Assembly (NCBI GenBank): GCA_001600455.1
Contig: BCKC01000004.1
Location: forward strand, 1,612,001-1,676,000
Length of the DNA: 64,000 bases
Direction of reading: 5' to 3'
DNA from: Endocalyx cinctus
Taxonomy: Eukaryota; Ascomycota; Sordariomycetes; Amphisphaeriales; Apiosporaceae
The translations under genes were made by a program, and so were the position numbers. Positions within the stretch are counted from its first letter, which is position 1. The number at the start of each line of letters is the position of its first letter. Positions 1 to 11,818 of this stretch are shown here, one piece after another. Below the pieces are notes generated by a model. It did no database searches. It had not been told where the DNA came from and worked only from the letters and a program-made list of their open reading frames with translations.

Positions 1-369
1 GCCTTCTCGGGCGAGGGGGAAGGCGAGGACGTGGACGCTTTGCGGGCGATCCTGGTCGCCCGCAAGATCATGCTCACCACGTGTCCCCTGTCCAACGTCC
101 GGCTGAACGCCATCGCTTCCATGGCCGACTTCCCGCTGAGGAAGATGCTGAGCGCGGGCGCGAGGTTCAGCATCAATAGCGATGACCCGGCTTACTTCGG
201 CGGGTACATACTAGAGAACTACTGCGCCCTCCAGGAGACCTTCGATCTGACGGTTCGCGAGTGGAAGGGTATCGCCGTGGGTGCGGTCGAGGGGAGTTGG
301 TGCTCCGACGGTAGGAAATCGGAGCTCCTAGCGGAGATCGACAACTTGGTTAAGAGGTGGGAGGATTGA
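1..369 (+). CDS. aah1: Adenine deaminase, 3' part (gene starts before the window)
   Basis: The reading frame is open from base 1 and stops with TGA at 367-369, giving about 122 C-terminal residues of a roughly 350-residue enzyme. The family converts adenine to hypoxanthine in purine salvage, in the cytosol. Two hallmarks are visible: the stretch CPLSNVRLN, and SINSDDPAYFGGY, whose two aspartates correspond to the zinc-ligand and purine-contact residues of adenosine/adenine deaminases. The closing segment (ILENYCALQE, then GAVEGSW) also fits the fungal Aah1 type. Catalytic histidines of the N-terminal half lie outside the window. Adenine rather than adenosine deaminase is inferred from overall resemblance to fungal proteins. 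Confidence 0.85.
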   Translation, partial: AFSGEGEGEDVDALRAILVARKIMLTTCPLSNVRLNAIASMADFPLRKMLSAGARFSINSDDPAYFGGYILENYCALQETFDLTVREWKGIAVGAVEGSWCSDGRKSELLAEIDNLVKRWED

Positions 370-3300
370 CTTGTTCGCGTGAGTTGATAGCATTCTGTGT
401 ATGTGCGTGCTCAAAAGAAGGATAGAGACAGCACGCGCTGCAAAACAGCGGATTTACTTGACTTGAGGAGTCTATCATTATCATTATCCTAATTTTGCGA
501 ATCCCTTACGTCTCTGTACCTACAAGATCGTCGCAATCGAACATCAAGGGCCCCATGTCAATTATCATGTGATGTTATGTCAAGAAAAATACATTTGGTT
601 CATTCATCCATTCGGTTCCGGTTTCGTATTACGTCACCACGTATCAATTCCAAATGCGTCGATGCGAGTGGTGCATGAGAAAGAGAAAACCGGAGGCGGC
701 GCAGTTCCACATAATTGATATTCTAGAAACGGATAATCTCCTCGTGCCAATTCTTTTGTCATATTTTTCATGATTATGCTTTCCCCCTCCTCCCCTATTT
801 CGCATCACGGTGGCGCCGTTTCGTTTGAACGCATTGTAATGACTGCACGGCTTGGGATCCGAGTTAGGGATAAGCGCCGAGACAGGCAAACAGAGTCAAA
901 AAAAAAGGAGAGGGGCAGAGCGGGAGGGAATCATTCGTGGCTGTACCTTATCTTTCTTGTTTTCTTTTCTTTTCTTTTCTTCTTTTACTCGTGACATCCG
1001 CCAGGATTTGGTTGCTTTTCACTTAGAAGGGGAAAAGCCACGGGACAGTATCTCTCACCCCCCTCGGCATCACCGGGAAAGTCCAAAGGAAAAGAAAACT
1101 CTCGGTTTACACAACCTTAAGCCGGCGTGACCGGAGGACAAGAGGAAACGGTTACATCCTCTTTTTGTGCCCTTATACTCGTGCGTTCGGAGGCGGATCT
1201 TATTTGTCGTCCAAGGCGTTTTGGATGGCCCTTTCCCTCGTTAGGGTTTCCCGGTGTTGTAGTCGTACTTCGTGCTTTGTATAACACACCTCTCTCTTTC
1301 TCTCTCTTTCTTCAGTTCTTTTGAACATCGTTTCTCCAGAGAGGAGGCACGAGGGTGATGAGGTCCCACTGCAACGAGTGTTGGCCAGTTGGTCAGATGA
1401 TGGGTACAGGTTTTTCGGGTGGTAGAAGGATAGATTTTAGACGTCGTGGAAGGTCAGCATGCTGATAACTAAATTACCACACTGCCATCGAGGCGTGTTT
1501 TAGATCTCGAGAAACACCCGGTTCATCCCGTGTTGTTACTCATTGCCACGATTAGACTCGCGATATTCCGAACTATCGAGTGCCAGTGTTGCTCAAGTAA
1601 TCTTCTTAACATCTACTAGGGAGGGTGTGCATATATGTATATCTATTAATATCTATCAATCAACCACGTCGAATAAGCTTACAGTAGTCTGTACTATATT
1701 ATTTATTTCAAGATAACGATGGCCAATATATTATATATCTATCATGTGTACCTCTATATATTTGAGTGCCACGTTTCATATACATAACAGATGATATACA
1801 TAGTACCCAAATTGCTCAATATAACATGTATCTTCATGAGATAGATGTTACTAGCTTCCTGAAGTATACAATCCTCGTCATACCACCTATATAACAAGTT
1901 GATCTCGCTCTGAGTATTGCTGATAGATAAGAATACGCATATGTGACGGTGTCCAGTGAACAAGCCGTGTTAACGTAGTTTTCAGACATGCGTCTCAGAT
2001 ATGAGAATCAGAATACTTAGAAAGTAAGTTCATTCATATCTTCTACTAAAGAAGATGTAGCATAGTTTATCAAGCTACTGGGCACTTAATATAATGAATG
2101 TACGGATTGATTTCGGGTAACTGATAACTCGTTAGCGATCCTATACCAGTAAGAAGACCGTATATATTAGGTTTATATCGTTGACCTTGTCTTAATACTT
2201 CTAATTCCTAATAGAATCTTCACTTCATCGATACTTTGAGTCAGCCATTTCTGACTGTACAAATGCCAAGAGAAGAAAATAGATACACGCTCTACATAGT
2301 GAGGTTTCGTAACCCTTTATATGAGCCCTTATGACTACTTGGAATATTTGGCAATTACTTGTTACTTTCATTGAAGGTTATTAGGTGATAGGGGTATTGG
2401 TCACATGTATCCAGCATAGCATATTCTTTGGGGCTATCCTACGGGAATCCGTAATAACAGTACGTCTATATATATGAAGGAGAAGATTCTACCACCACGA
2501 AGAGAGGAGAGGGAAGAGCGCAAGAATAAATGGGAATGCTATCCGATTCCTAGAGTTAGGTATCTACTCCGGTGCTAGGCTCCATCTACATAGCTGGGCT
2601 TATTTTTGCACCAGTGAGAAATCGCTAAGTGCTAACATAAGCCTACATTAGCAACTATTACTCGGCGTTTCCATAGATATACTATTCATCTTCACATAAA
2701 ATAATCTACCATTGGTATTTTAATTATGTAAATGTGGTATAGTCATGCCATTATCGTGTATGGGGGCCCTGTAAGGCAATTTCCATGATATCGACGGTGG
2801 CCTGGATAATACTTTCTCGGATATTTTATAAAATTATTCCATATTTAAATTTAAAAACAACATATTTTTTTTGTTATATAAACTACATAGTTCCAGCCAC
2901 CCCTTTTCTCACCATATCTTTGATATATCCGAGATTCAGATCCTTCCGCGTAATTCACTTTCCCTCTCCCCTCCGAGATTAGGCAGCGGCGGGCCATCGA
3001 TGACGCCCTTCGGGGCTTCGGGGACGAGACTGACGGCTCTACCCACCAGTCATGGTGTCAATAGACAGCACTCTCTCAGTAGCCGAGCTGACACACTACG
3101 ATATCCGAAAATATTGTATCTCCAGCGCGCGTCCATGTACCTTCCCGAACCGAACTTCGTTAGCACATTAGCACGACAAAGTCGAATCACGCCCCTAAAC
3201 AGAACAAGCGTCCCAAGGGCTCGTGGAGAGGTTACCCAAGGGGAGAACCACTACATCTCGAAAAGCCCTAAGATCAGTTATCACCGTCGCGGCCATCTTT

Positions 3301-5384
3301 TCGAATCTAGTGAGACGTTGCGGACTCACTTCAACGTGAGTCAGCGCTGGTTGAGAGCGAATATTTCTACCGAGTAGGAGAAGGCACAGGTTGGCGAGGC
3401 ACGTCGGCAGCAAGTTATACTATTCGTTCGCAAGGCGGAGATGCGGTCCCATCCTGTTTCAATTTCTAGCGGCCCACGAAGCCCGCGCGGCTCCCTCTTC
3501 CTTCTTCCACGGTATTCCAGGACAGGGGAAAAAATGGCATAAGCTTCGGAATATTAGGGGAGATAGGCTAGGTATTCACTCTTACTCGAAAAAGGCACCC
3601 AACCACGACTGACGTGACATCTATCAAAAGCCTAGGCTAGTGAAAGATGCCTAGCTCGAGCATGGTATTTTAAGCGTCAGCGTGAGCATGCGTCTCACCA
3701 CTTCCCTGGGACGCTGAGGAGTTAGAGGCGAAGACGGTACGTTTAGACCCCGAGCGAGGTGCTTGTTCGCCATCTCTTTTCCATGATTAGAATACACTTG
3801 AATGCGGTATTATAGAACTTGATGTCTGTACCAAGAGACTAGAAGCGTGATCGCATTTCTTCATGCCAGCTCTTCTCCCCTACGGGATCGTCTTTTATGT
3901 GTGTGACTATAATCTCTACTGTGTTGTTACTAGGATGTAATATGCGCAAACGAGCATTTATATGCTTCCTTTGTTCTATATCGATTTATACTAACACATA
4001 TATTCCTCAGGGAACTTTTGGATTCCACTACACAATTATATATTTTGAAGTATAGGTATATGGAGAACTAAGCCCTCATCTACGAACGGTATCATGGCAG
4101 GTATATGCCTACGAGTAAAAGGACGAGAAAAACTACGGGATTGCAATATATTCACTATTTGTCTAAGACTAATTGCCTGTATGATATCAAAGCCAGTTCT
4201 TGATTGACGACAGGGAGGGTAGCAAAAGTATAGCAAGTGGTATGTAATGACGTTGGTAAAAGGTGGAAAGTATGTAAGCTGGGAAATATATATTGGGAAG
4301 TGGAGTAATTTATCCTGTCCCACTTTCGTTAACAAACAGTGTCGTCGGTTCAAGTAGAATTAGGAACAAGCTGGCTTCATGGACCTGGCAATACTACGAA
4401 ACCGAGATCAAACAAAGAACAGAATTAGAATTGTATACTGTTAAGTATTTCCAATTATAATAACCAAGTGGACGAGTAGAGCAAACGGCTTCAAGGGATA
4501 ATCGCGGTGCGCAGTTGGCATCTGTATCATCCGTACAAATACTCTGTATATCAGCCCATACCTCAACACCTCCTCTTACCCCATGGGTAATAACCATTGA
4601 GCTGAGAAATACAAGTAGCGTTATCAGATCTATCTCTAGAGCTGAAATTTAATCTCCTTTTTCATTATCATCAATCCTAATTTCAGGATAGCCTTGTCCC
4701 CACATGTGTCATAGCACGATGGCCTGTGTGGTGTGCTTTGGAAGCCTCTGGGTCCCACATCGCGACAATGCCGAACTTCATTGTACTTATATGTGAAGAA
4801 ATATCGATATTGTTACCTAATGCTGGCCTTTCACGTACCTAGGTATAATATGTAAAAATACAATAACGACAAAAGGCAATAAATAGTATAACAATTGGTT
4901 ATTTTCACCATGAAAAACGAAATTGAAAAATCGGCCAATGTTTTTTTTTTTTTTTTTTTTTTTTTTCACACTTTCCTATCAGTAATCTTAATCTTCCGAT
5001 AACGGGACATCCGTTATACTACCCGAAGAAGACCTCCCCATCCCTAAATGGGTCAAAATAATCCGCTGTATCTCCGACGAAAGACTATCAGGGTTTACGT
5101 ACTTTCAGCATTGATAACCAAGTGGATTCGCAAAGAGCCCTTATACCGAAGAGGATTTGTTAATCAACAAACAGATGGAGGTCCAAAATTTTTTTCGTTT
5201 TGATTTGTTCCGAGTAAATCAGAAGAACAAAAAAAAAAAATATTGTACCTATAGTTTGGGCCTGCGCATTGTATTATATGCATGCAGGGAGAGGCTGACG
5301 AATTGAATCCTTAAGACTCTTTTTTTGAGGGAGTTTCTCAACTCGAGTTCTTTTTGTTGCAATCCGCCCCCAGAATTCGTCGCG
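370..5384. other. Gene-free region with AT-rich stretches and one GC-richer island
   Basis: About 5 kb without a convincing gene. There is a pyrimidine tract of TTTTC-type units near 950-990. Bases 1,600-2,900 are rich in TA and AT, as in decayed or RIP-affected fungal DNA, though I could not compute an index. A GC-richer island at about 2,980-3,620 has longer open frames on both strands but no recognisable protein. A run of 26 T lies at 4,941-4,966. The last few hundred bases should hold the promoter of the permease at 5,385. Confidence 0.6.
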
Positions 5385-7555
5385 ATGGCGGTTTCTTCCT
5401 CCAGCGACGTCGAGGTCGCGGGCTTCCAAGGAACTAAGCAGGATAATGATAATATCGGTATCAAAGAATTTGGCGCGACGACGATGGACATCTCGACGGG
5501 CCAGTCCCGCCAGGAGATCAAGAGAGATCTCAGCTCGAGGCATATCAACATGATTGCTCTTGCGGGCATGATCGTAAGTTTTTTTTCCCGTTCTTATCCG
5601 CGCGATACATTTTACTGAGAAGAGAAAAAAATAAATAAAAGGGAACTGGTTTGTTTTTAAGCTCGGGCACTGTAATCGCTACCGCCGGTCCGGCCGGCGC
5701 GCTCTTGGCTTATATCGTGATGGGTTTCGTCACGGCCGGAGTGGCGTATACGACGGGTGAGATCACGGCGTTCATGCCTTCGACCGGTGGGTTTATCCGA
5801 CACGCGACTCATTTCGTCGAGCCCGCTTTGGGTGCCGCTACGGGCTGGAATTTCTGTAAGTCTTTATCTTTGTTTGTTTGCATTTACCTTTACTCGATAA
5901 GGAGAAAAGAAGATAAAAACGCAGGGAAGAAAGGGGAGAGAAGGGCTGATGCGAGAATTCGGTAAAGGGTATACCATGTCTATCACCGTCCCGGCAGAGC
6001 TAAGCGCCGCCGCGACGTTGGTCCAGTTCTGGAACGACACCGTCAACCCGGCCGTTTGGATTACCATCTTCTTGGTCTTTATCGTGGCCATTAACTTCTC
6101 CGGCGTCCGCTTATACGGCGAGTCCGAGGTGATATTCGCCTCTCTGAAGATTATGCTTATCGTCGGACTCATCATCGGCTGCCTCGTCATAGACCTCGGT
6201 GGCGGTCCGGACCACCAACGCCTGGGCTTCTGGTACTGGGTCGAGCCCGGCGCGTTCAACGAGTACGTCCTCGAAGGCTCCGCCGGTCGCTTCCTAGCGT
6301 TCTGGAAGGTCTTGCTCTCGGCCGCTTTCAGTTACGGTAATATCCAAGTCGTCGCCATCTCTGGTTCTGAGACGCGCGATCCTCGGAGGATTATCCCGGC
6401 CGCTACTAGGAAGACTTTCTTCCGAGTATTCTTCTTTTACGTTCTCAGTATCCTCGTCGTTGGTTTGGTCGTGTAAGTTCTTGTTTCTTCTTCCCCTTGA
6501 AATCTACCCTGCATTATGAAACTGATTTCATCTTTCTAGTCGCTACGACGACGACTCCCTGAGCGTCTCCACCGGCACGGCTCAGCAATCCCCCTTCGTC
6601 CTCGCCTTCGTCCGCGCGGGAGTATCAGCCGTGCCGTCCATCGTCAACGCCGTGGTGTGCACTTCTGCCATCAGCAGCGGCTCGGCCTGCATCTTCATCG
6701 CGTCGCGTACCTTGTACGGGCTCAGCTGCGACGGGCACGCGCCCGGCTGGCTGCAGCGGTGCAACCGGTTCGGAACCCCTCACTACGCCGTCGGCATGAC
6801 GTGCGTGTTGCTGCCTTTGGTGTACTTGAACGTCGGTACCAGCTCGGCCGTCGTGTTCGGATGGTTCGTCAACATCACTACCGTCGCCGGCCTGATCGGT
6901 TGGGTCGTCGTCGAGGTTACGTACTTGCGCTTCTTCGAGGGCTTGAAGGTTCAGGGGTATTCTAGAAAGGGTGAGTAATACAGAATGACTCCATCGCACT
7001 ATCTCTCTAGATACTTCTTGACTTTTTTTTTCATCGGGTTACTAAATTTTAACGAAATGTTGCCTAGATCTCCCCTATCGGGTCCCTGGTCAGCCTTACA
7101 TTTCGTGGGCTTGCCTTCTCGTCATATCATTAATCTTAATTTTCTCTGGTACGAAACCTTTGCTTTTCCAAGCAGAATTGTCTGAGATCTTTATTGGGAT
7201 AAGAAAAGGACAAAGGATTGGGCCGAACTTGAACTGACCTGTGTCTATTTAGGTTTCGACGTATTCGTTAAAGGCAATTTTACGGCATCTGGATTCTTGA
7301 CTTCTTACTTGAACATTGGAATTTTTGCCGGTAAGTAATATGTTATCGTGTTGAAGTACTCCTAGATCTTATCGTTAACTTTTTTTTTCAGCACTGTATA
7401 TTTTCTTCAAGTTTTACCTCAAGTCAAAAGTTATCCCGCTGGCTGCAATTGATTTCGATACCGAATTCTCGGCGATAGTGGAGGAACGGGCACACTCGAC
7501 TTTGGATGACGAGAAGCAGAAGCCGTGGTATCTTCGCTTCCATCACTATATCTAA
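5385..7555 (+). CDS. Amino acid permease, YAT family (APC superfamily)
   Basis: A plasma-membrane proton-coupled amino acid transporter of the fungal YAT type, 553 residues with about twelve membrane segments, the usual family length. Inferred exons are 5385-5573, 5642-5855, 5968-6472, 6540-6970, 7068-7148, 7253-7330 and 7392-7555; all introns are GT-AG and every join restores the frame. Supporting motifs are LAGMI-GTGLFLSSG at the exon 1/2 join (first helix, substrate-binding glycines), YTMSITVPAELSAAA, SRTLYGLSCDGHAP and YRVPGQPYISW across exons 4/5. The start is ATG 5385 in good context (GTCGCGATGG); the frame is open upstream but lacks another ATG. Substrate cannot be told from sequence: GAP1-like general, dicarboxylic or aromatic permeases are all possible. 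Confidence 0.9.
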
Positions 7556-8232
7556 AGTCCAACGAATGCCCTGAAGATATACGTTTTTTTTTATGTAATT
7601 CCGACATCTATTAGGTGCCTTGGAGACTTGCTTTGAACGTTTTTACACGGATAGGGTTCTATTCATCTCCCTTAAAATAATTCATGGTTCTTCTACAGCG
7701 ATAACAATGGTTATTCTAGAAGTACCTAGTAGACTTTAATGTAATGGGATACTAGACAAACGCTGTCTAGGATTCAAACTTCTCGTTGAATGTCCTAACT
7801 ACTAGAGCAAACACCATCATCTGAACATTGTACTCGAAATAAAATACAACGAGGACAATATTCAAGTCGTTGTTCCATTACTTGTTCGCTATCGTATTGA
7901 TTTACGAACTTAGCGCCATTCTCTTAAGTAACGTTTACCAAAATCTTTTCAGATATATACCTTTTCCTCCGCCATGCGTTTGAGATCAAATCAATATTCC
8001 TTGCGAACAGCATCTTCCCGAACATTGACAAGATCTTTTCTAGTATCTCCTCTCTGAGCGAGATCTTTCTCAACGTTTTCTTTCCGAAACACATCTTCCT
8101 AAAAAAAAAAAAAAAAAAAAAAAAACATAATAATTCATCTGCTTCCTTCTTCCATACTATTAATAATACTCGATCACTACGACAAAACACCATCACTATA
8201 AATAAATTCGTGCACCCACGCATAATCAAACC
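7556..8232. other. Intergenic region between permease and F-box-like gene
   Basis: Holds the permease 3' flank and the promoter of the next gene. A run of 25 A lies at 8101-8125, about 110 bases before the next start codon. Such dA tracts often exclude nucleosomes in fungal promoters. No reading frame of interest. Confidence 0.6.
8197..8205 (+). promoter_or_regulatory. TATA-like box of the F-box-like gene
   Basis: The bases TATAAATAA lie 28 bases before the ATG at 8233, just after the A tract at 8101-8125. The spacing would give a very short leader, so this may be chance in an AT-rich stretch. Confidence 0.35.
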
Positions 8233-9840
8233 ATGGATCCTTTCAACCGTCTCCCCGCCGAGCTGCGACTCGCCATCTTCAGCCGTCTCTCATCCCGCCA
8301 AGACGCCCGCAACGTCAGCCACGCCTCGCCCAGCATGTTCCAGCAACTCCGCGCTCACCGACCGGAGATCGAGCGGGTCTGGATCTACAAATCCCTCGTG
8401 CGCGACGGTATGCTGAACTTCGCTCTGGCCATCATCTATTTCCCCGTTCACGAGACGACGGGCGCGGACGGGGACCGGCGCGCTTCGAGGATCCCGGATC
8501 AGGTATTGCGTTCCCACCTCGCGCTTTTGGCCAAAGAAAAGTTTAAGAACCCTTTCGAGGAGCCGTCGTCGCCGCGCAACGCCCAGATCATCGATCAGGT
8601 CGTGAAATTGTGTCGCATGATATACGCCCTGGCTCAGGATTTCCTCGCTAAAGCGACCTACGGCTGTCCTCACCGATCTTACCTCTGCCTTCCCGACGTC
8701 TGGTCCACCCTCGACGTCTCACCTCTTCGCCACGCCGGCACGATCATCGGCCGGGGTTTCGACCTGGACCGCGCCCCCCCGCACGTCAGGGTAGAAGTGC
8801 TGAGGGCCTTCTTCCAGCACGAGCTCATGTGCAAGATGTGCCACCCGATCCCGAACGACGTTCAGGACCGGGACCGGCTCATGACGAGCCAGATCTTCGT
8901 CCGGTCGCTGTACCTGATACACTTCATGACCCGCAGACCGGGTCTGGTGCCGGAGGAGATCGAGAAGGTCAGCAGCGTGCACGAGTACATGCGCTGCCTC
9001 TACGGCGCCATGCTCGCCGAGTGCGCCGGCACCGGCTGGATGCCCGACGTGCCCGTCCCCGCGGCGGCGCCGACGGATCGCGAGTTCCTCTTTCCCGACA
9101 ACCTCGCCTTCCGCGCCGAGTCGTACGCGAGCGACCTCAGCCGCGACGAGGGCGACCCCTCGCGCGCCAAACTCGTCTCCCTGCTCGCGAGCGGCGGCCT
9201 CGACCTCGTCGCGCGCCTGCTGTCCCGCGAGTACGCCGGCTCGTCGCGCGCCGGCCGACGCGCGAGGCGGGCGTTCTTCGCCGCGTTCGAAGCCCGGCTC
9301 GCGCGGTACCCGGACGTGTCCTTGCCGAACCCGACCAACGGCACGTGGGGGTCGCTCTCGCGCCGCTTCGAGGACGGCGTGACCCTGCTGGTCGCCGCGT
9401 CGCTCCTGCGCGAGGGCAACATTTATTTGTACCACACCCTCTCGCAGGACTACATGTTCGACTTGCGGCGCAAGATGTACCGCCAGCACGCCGCGGCCTT
9501 TCTCTACGACGAGCAGTACAAGCGGTCTCCGTTCTTCCCGGCCTCGGAAGCCGAGCACATCCCCCGGTTCAGGATGCTCAAGGCGCTGTGCGAGTACCGG
9601 CAGGCGCAGCGGGTTCCGCCGAACGAGGACCTCCTCGCGCGCTGGCTTGGGCTGAGGTCGATCGCGAGGAGGAGAGGCATCCCGGCGATCGCGTCGGTGG
9701 AGCAGTCGTTGAGACCGGTCGCTTTTCTCGGCGTTGGGGAATACACTCCTCCTCCGCCTGTGCCCACGAGCACGGATAAGGCCGGGTCTGGTTTATCGCA
9801 TCAAGCCCTGCTGGATAAGTTGACGCCGTTTTGGTATTGA
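8233..9840 (+). CDS. F-box-like protein of unknown function, 535 aa
   Basis: A single-exon gene of 535 residues starting at ATG 8233 (AAACCATGG). Residues 1-50 begin MDPFNRLPAELRLAIFSRL and look like a fungal F-box: the LP-E--L-IFS-L pattern is followed by a helix reading ARNVSHASPSMF. F-box proteins link substrates to SCF ubiquitin ligases through Skp1. The rest has no motif I recognise. The body is rich in Arg and Ala and looks helical and globular, with no signal peptide or membrane segment. Third codon positions are almost all G or C, unlike SDA1 or the first half of the ThrE gene here. It converges on the Mtr-like permease. The F-box assignment rests on the N-terminus alone. Confidence 0.7.
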   Translation: MDPFNRLPAELRLAIFSRLSSRQDARNVSHASPSMFQQLRAHRPEIERVWIYKSLVRDGMLNFALAIIYFPVHETTGADGDRRASRIPDQVLRSHLALLAKEKFKNPFEEPSSPRNAQIIDQVVKLCRMIYALAQDFLAKATYGCPHRSYLCLPDVWSTLDVSPLRHAGTIIGRGFDLDRAPPHVRVEVLRAFFQHELMCKMCHPIPNDVQDRDRLMTSQIFVRSLYLIHFMTRRPGLVPEEIEKVSSVHEYMRCLYGAMLAECAGTGWMPDVPVPAAAPTDREFLFPDNLAFRAESYASDLSRDEGDPSRAKLVSLLASGGLDLVARLLSREYAGSSRAGRRARRAFFAAFEARLARYPDVSLPNPTNGTWGSLSRRFEDGVTLLVAASLLREGNIYLYHTLSQDYMFDLRRKMYRQHAAAFLYDEQYKRSPFFPASEAEHIPRFRMLKALCEYRQAQRVPPNEDLLARWLGLRSIARRRGIPAIASVEQSLRPVAFLGVGEYTPPPPVPTSTDKAGSGLSHQALLDKLTPFWY

Positions 9841-10261
9841 CGATAGTCGTAAGGATGGAGATACTCGAGGAGAGTGGGGGATACATAATGATGACGACGA
9901 TGATAGCGATGATAACGATGGTGAAGATGGCGGTGGCGTTCTTAGATAGTAATTTAGCTACAGGATAAACCAACCTTGTCAGCTCGTATGACCAATCCTA
10001 AGGTCTCAAAAGAGTGTTATTTTATGAGTAAATCGCAACGAATTCACAAATAAGACGATCAATTCCTATAAAATACTATGTTACATGCTATATCTCGAAT
10101 CCAAGATATCTAAACTATATATGATGCATAACGCTCCGTTCATGACATGCCAACGCTATTGACCCAAGATATGCCAACGCTATCGCCCCAAAATATGCAA
10201 TTGAAAATCAATTGAAAAATTGTACTGAAAAATTGTACAGACTAAAGAAACCCGGCACCAC
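9841..10261. other. Convergent 3' flanks
   Basis: Lies between the stop codons of the F-box-like gene (+) and the Mtr-like permease (-). Contains an imperfect GAT/GAC trinucleotide stretch at about 9,887-9,935 and tandem repeats at 10,147-10,240 within the likely 3' untranslated region of the permease. Confidence 0.6.
10147..10194. repeat. Two tandem 24-base units
   Basis: Units 10147-10170 and 10171-10194 both start ATGCCAACGCTAT and differ at four positions. They are followed by short nested repeats: CAATTGAAAA twice and TGAAAAATTGTAC twice, to about 10,240. The block lies 68 bases past the permease stop codon, probably inside its 3' untranslated region. Confidence 0.8.
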
Positions 10262-11788
10262 TTAAGTGAAAGCCGCACAGGTGAAGGCACCTCGGACATC
10301 TCCGCTCGCGTAGCTGTTGATCTATTATTGCGATACGTATTAGTTGATTGAATCGACAAAGTAAATGTGTAAAGGAGGGGGGAGAACAGGGGAAGAAAAA
10401 AATCAATAGAAAAAGACGAGTATACAACTTACGATATCGACGATGCTGGAATAGGTACCTCCGACGAGAATGATCAGGCCCATGATGAAGATAGCGGCGT
10501 TGGCGATCGACTTGGGAAGGTTCGCGCTGGAGTACCAGGGGCCCTCGCGGATGAGCATGAACCACATGAGGGCGGGGAGGTAGAGGGTGAAGCCGGAGAT
10601 GAAGAGGGCCGAGGAGATGGCGAGGAGGTCGGAGAAGAAAGGGATGGCCTCGGCGATGATGAAGGCGACGATGGTGATGGCGGTGATGAGGCCGAGCCAG
10701 GTAGCCCATCCCTTGGGGGTGTTGATGAAGCGTACGACCGAGTCCTTGTACATGCGCCCGTGGATGTACCTACCGACCACGGTCGTGTTGATCGATCCCG
10801 AGATGAAGATGACGGGGAGGGCGATACCGAAGGCGATCTTGGAGACGAGGGTTCCGGCCGACATGAGAGCAGGAGATTGGACGTCCGGACCGATGAAGGC
10901 GTAACCCAAGGCTCCGGTCAGGGTGTAGATGATGATCTCGATGATGCCGAGGGTCCAGATGGACTTGGTGAAGTCACGGGGCGTGTGCATCTCGTCCATG
11001 AAGGAGAACTGGCAGATGGCGAAACTGTAGGCGAACACGACGTTCGTGACGGCGATGAAGGCCTTCACGAAGGTGGCGTCCTCGGCCGGCCACGCCGACC
11101 ACCCGGACGAGACGGCCAGGTCGGTTCGTTGAACACCGGTTGCGATGATGGTGATGCCGATGGCGAGCATGATGGACACGAAATCGATGTAACCCAGGAT
11201 GGCGACCTCGGCGAACGAAGGCGGGATGGCGACCAGGAGGAGGATGATGGCGGATACGACACCGAACACGGCGGAGCAGGCGCCGTTGCTCGAGATGTTC
11301 ATGAAAGCGATGGTACCGGTGAGACAGTGAGAACCGACGAGGAAGATGAGCTGGAGGGCGAACATGCCGCCGACGACCTCGTATCCGACTTTACCCATCA
11401 TCAGCTCGGCGGCGTCGGCGTAGTGCTTGACGTTGGGGTACGCCAGCTTTACCTGACCGACCACGTAACTCGTGTAGATGGCGACGAGACCGATTCCGAC
11501 CGAGATGATGGTACCGGCGACCATTCCCAAGGTGGCGAAGGCGGACGGCATACCCAAGCTTCCCAAGGCGATAGCCTCGACGATGAGGACTACGGTGAGG
11601 CGCTTCCATCCCAGACGACGGAAGTGAGCCTGGCCTTCTTCGGCCTTTGCCTTCTCGACATCGGAATTGTTGCTGTTTTGCTGAGCTACGACGATGTCTT
11701 GCCCGCCAGATTTAACAGGAGTAAGGACCGGGGACGCTTCGACTCCCAAGGTCGAGTTATCCGTTACTGACGCTTTGTCCGCCGACAT
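10262..11788 (-). CDS. mtr: Neutral amino acid permease, AAAP family (Mtr-like)
   Basis: A plasma-membrane transporter of the Aa_trans (AAAP) family resembling Neurospora Mtr, the neutral aliphatic and aromatic amino acid permease. It has 471 residues: a hydrophilic N-terminal tail of about 65 residues and about eleven membrane segments. Exons run 11788-10433 and 10321-10262; the 111-base intron begins GTAAGT and cuts after GGTYSSIVDI. The last exon supplies the end INSYASGDVRGAFTCAAFT. Characteristic stretches are IVEAIALGSLGMPSAFATLG (first helix), VKHYADAAELMMG and SFAICQFSFMDEM. ATG 11788 lies just after a likely intron in the leader. Substrate range is inferred from family resemblance. 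Confidence 0.88.
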
Positions 11789-11818
11789 CTCGATGAACCG
11801 ATTTAGCTGTTTCTTTTC

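Noticed and set aside
1600..2900. Transposon remnant or RIP-mutated element
   Set aside because: TA-rich composition is suggestive, but no terminal repeats or degraded transposase frame could be seen, so it is described only as AT-rich.
5325..5384. Upstream extension of the YAT permease frame
   Set aside because: The frame is open, but it begins at TTG with no ATG, and ATG 5385 has good context.
8719..9779. Long frames on both strands (279 codons - and 316 codons +) inside the F-box-like gene
   Set aside because: Composition is Arg/Ala/Pro-rich as expected when a GC-rich CDS is read in the wrong frame; the 535-codon frame has the better start and the F-box pattern.
10760..11770. 336-codon open frame on the + strand opposite the Mtr-like permease
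   Set aside because: Rich in Asp, Gly and Arg with no family resemblance; it is the antisense shadow of a GC-biased gene whose own strand has clear permease motifs.
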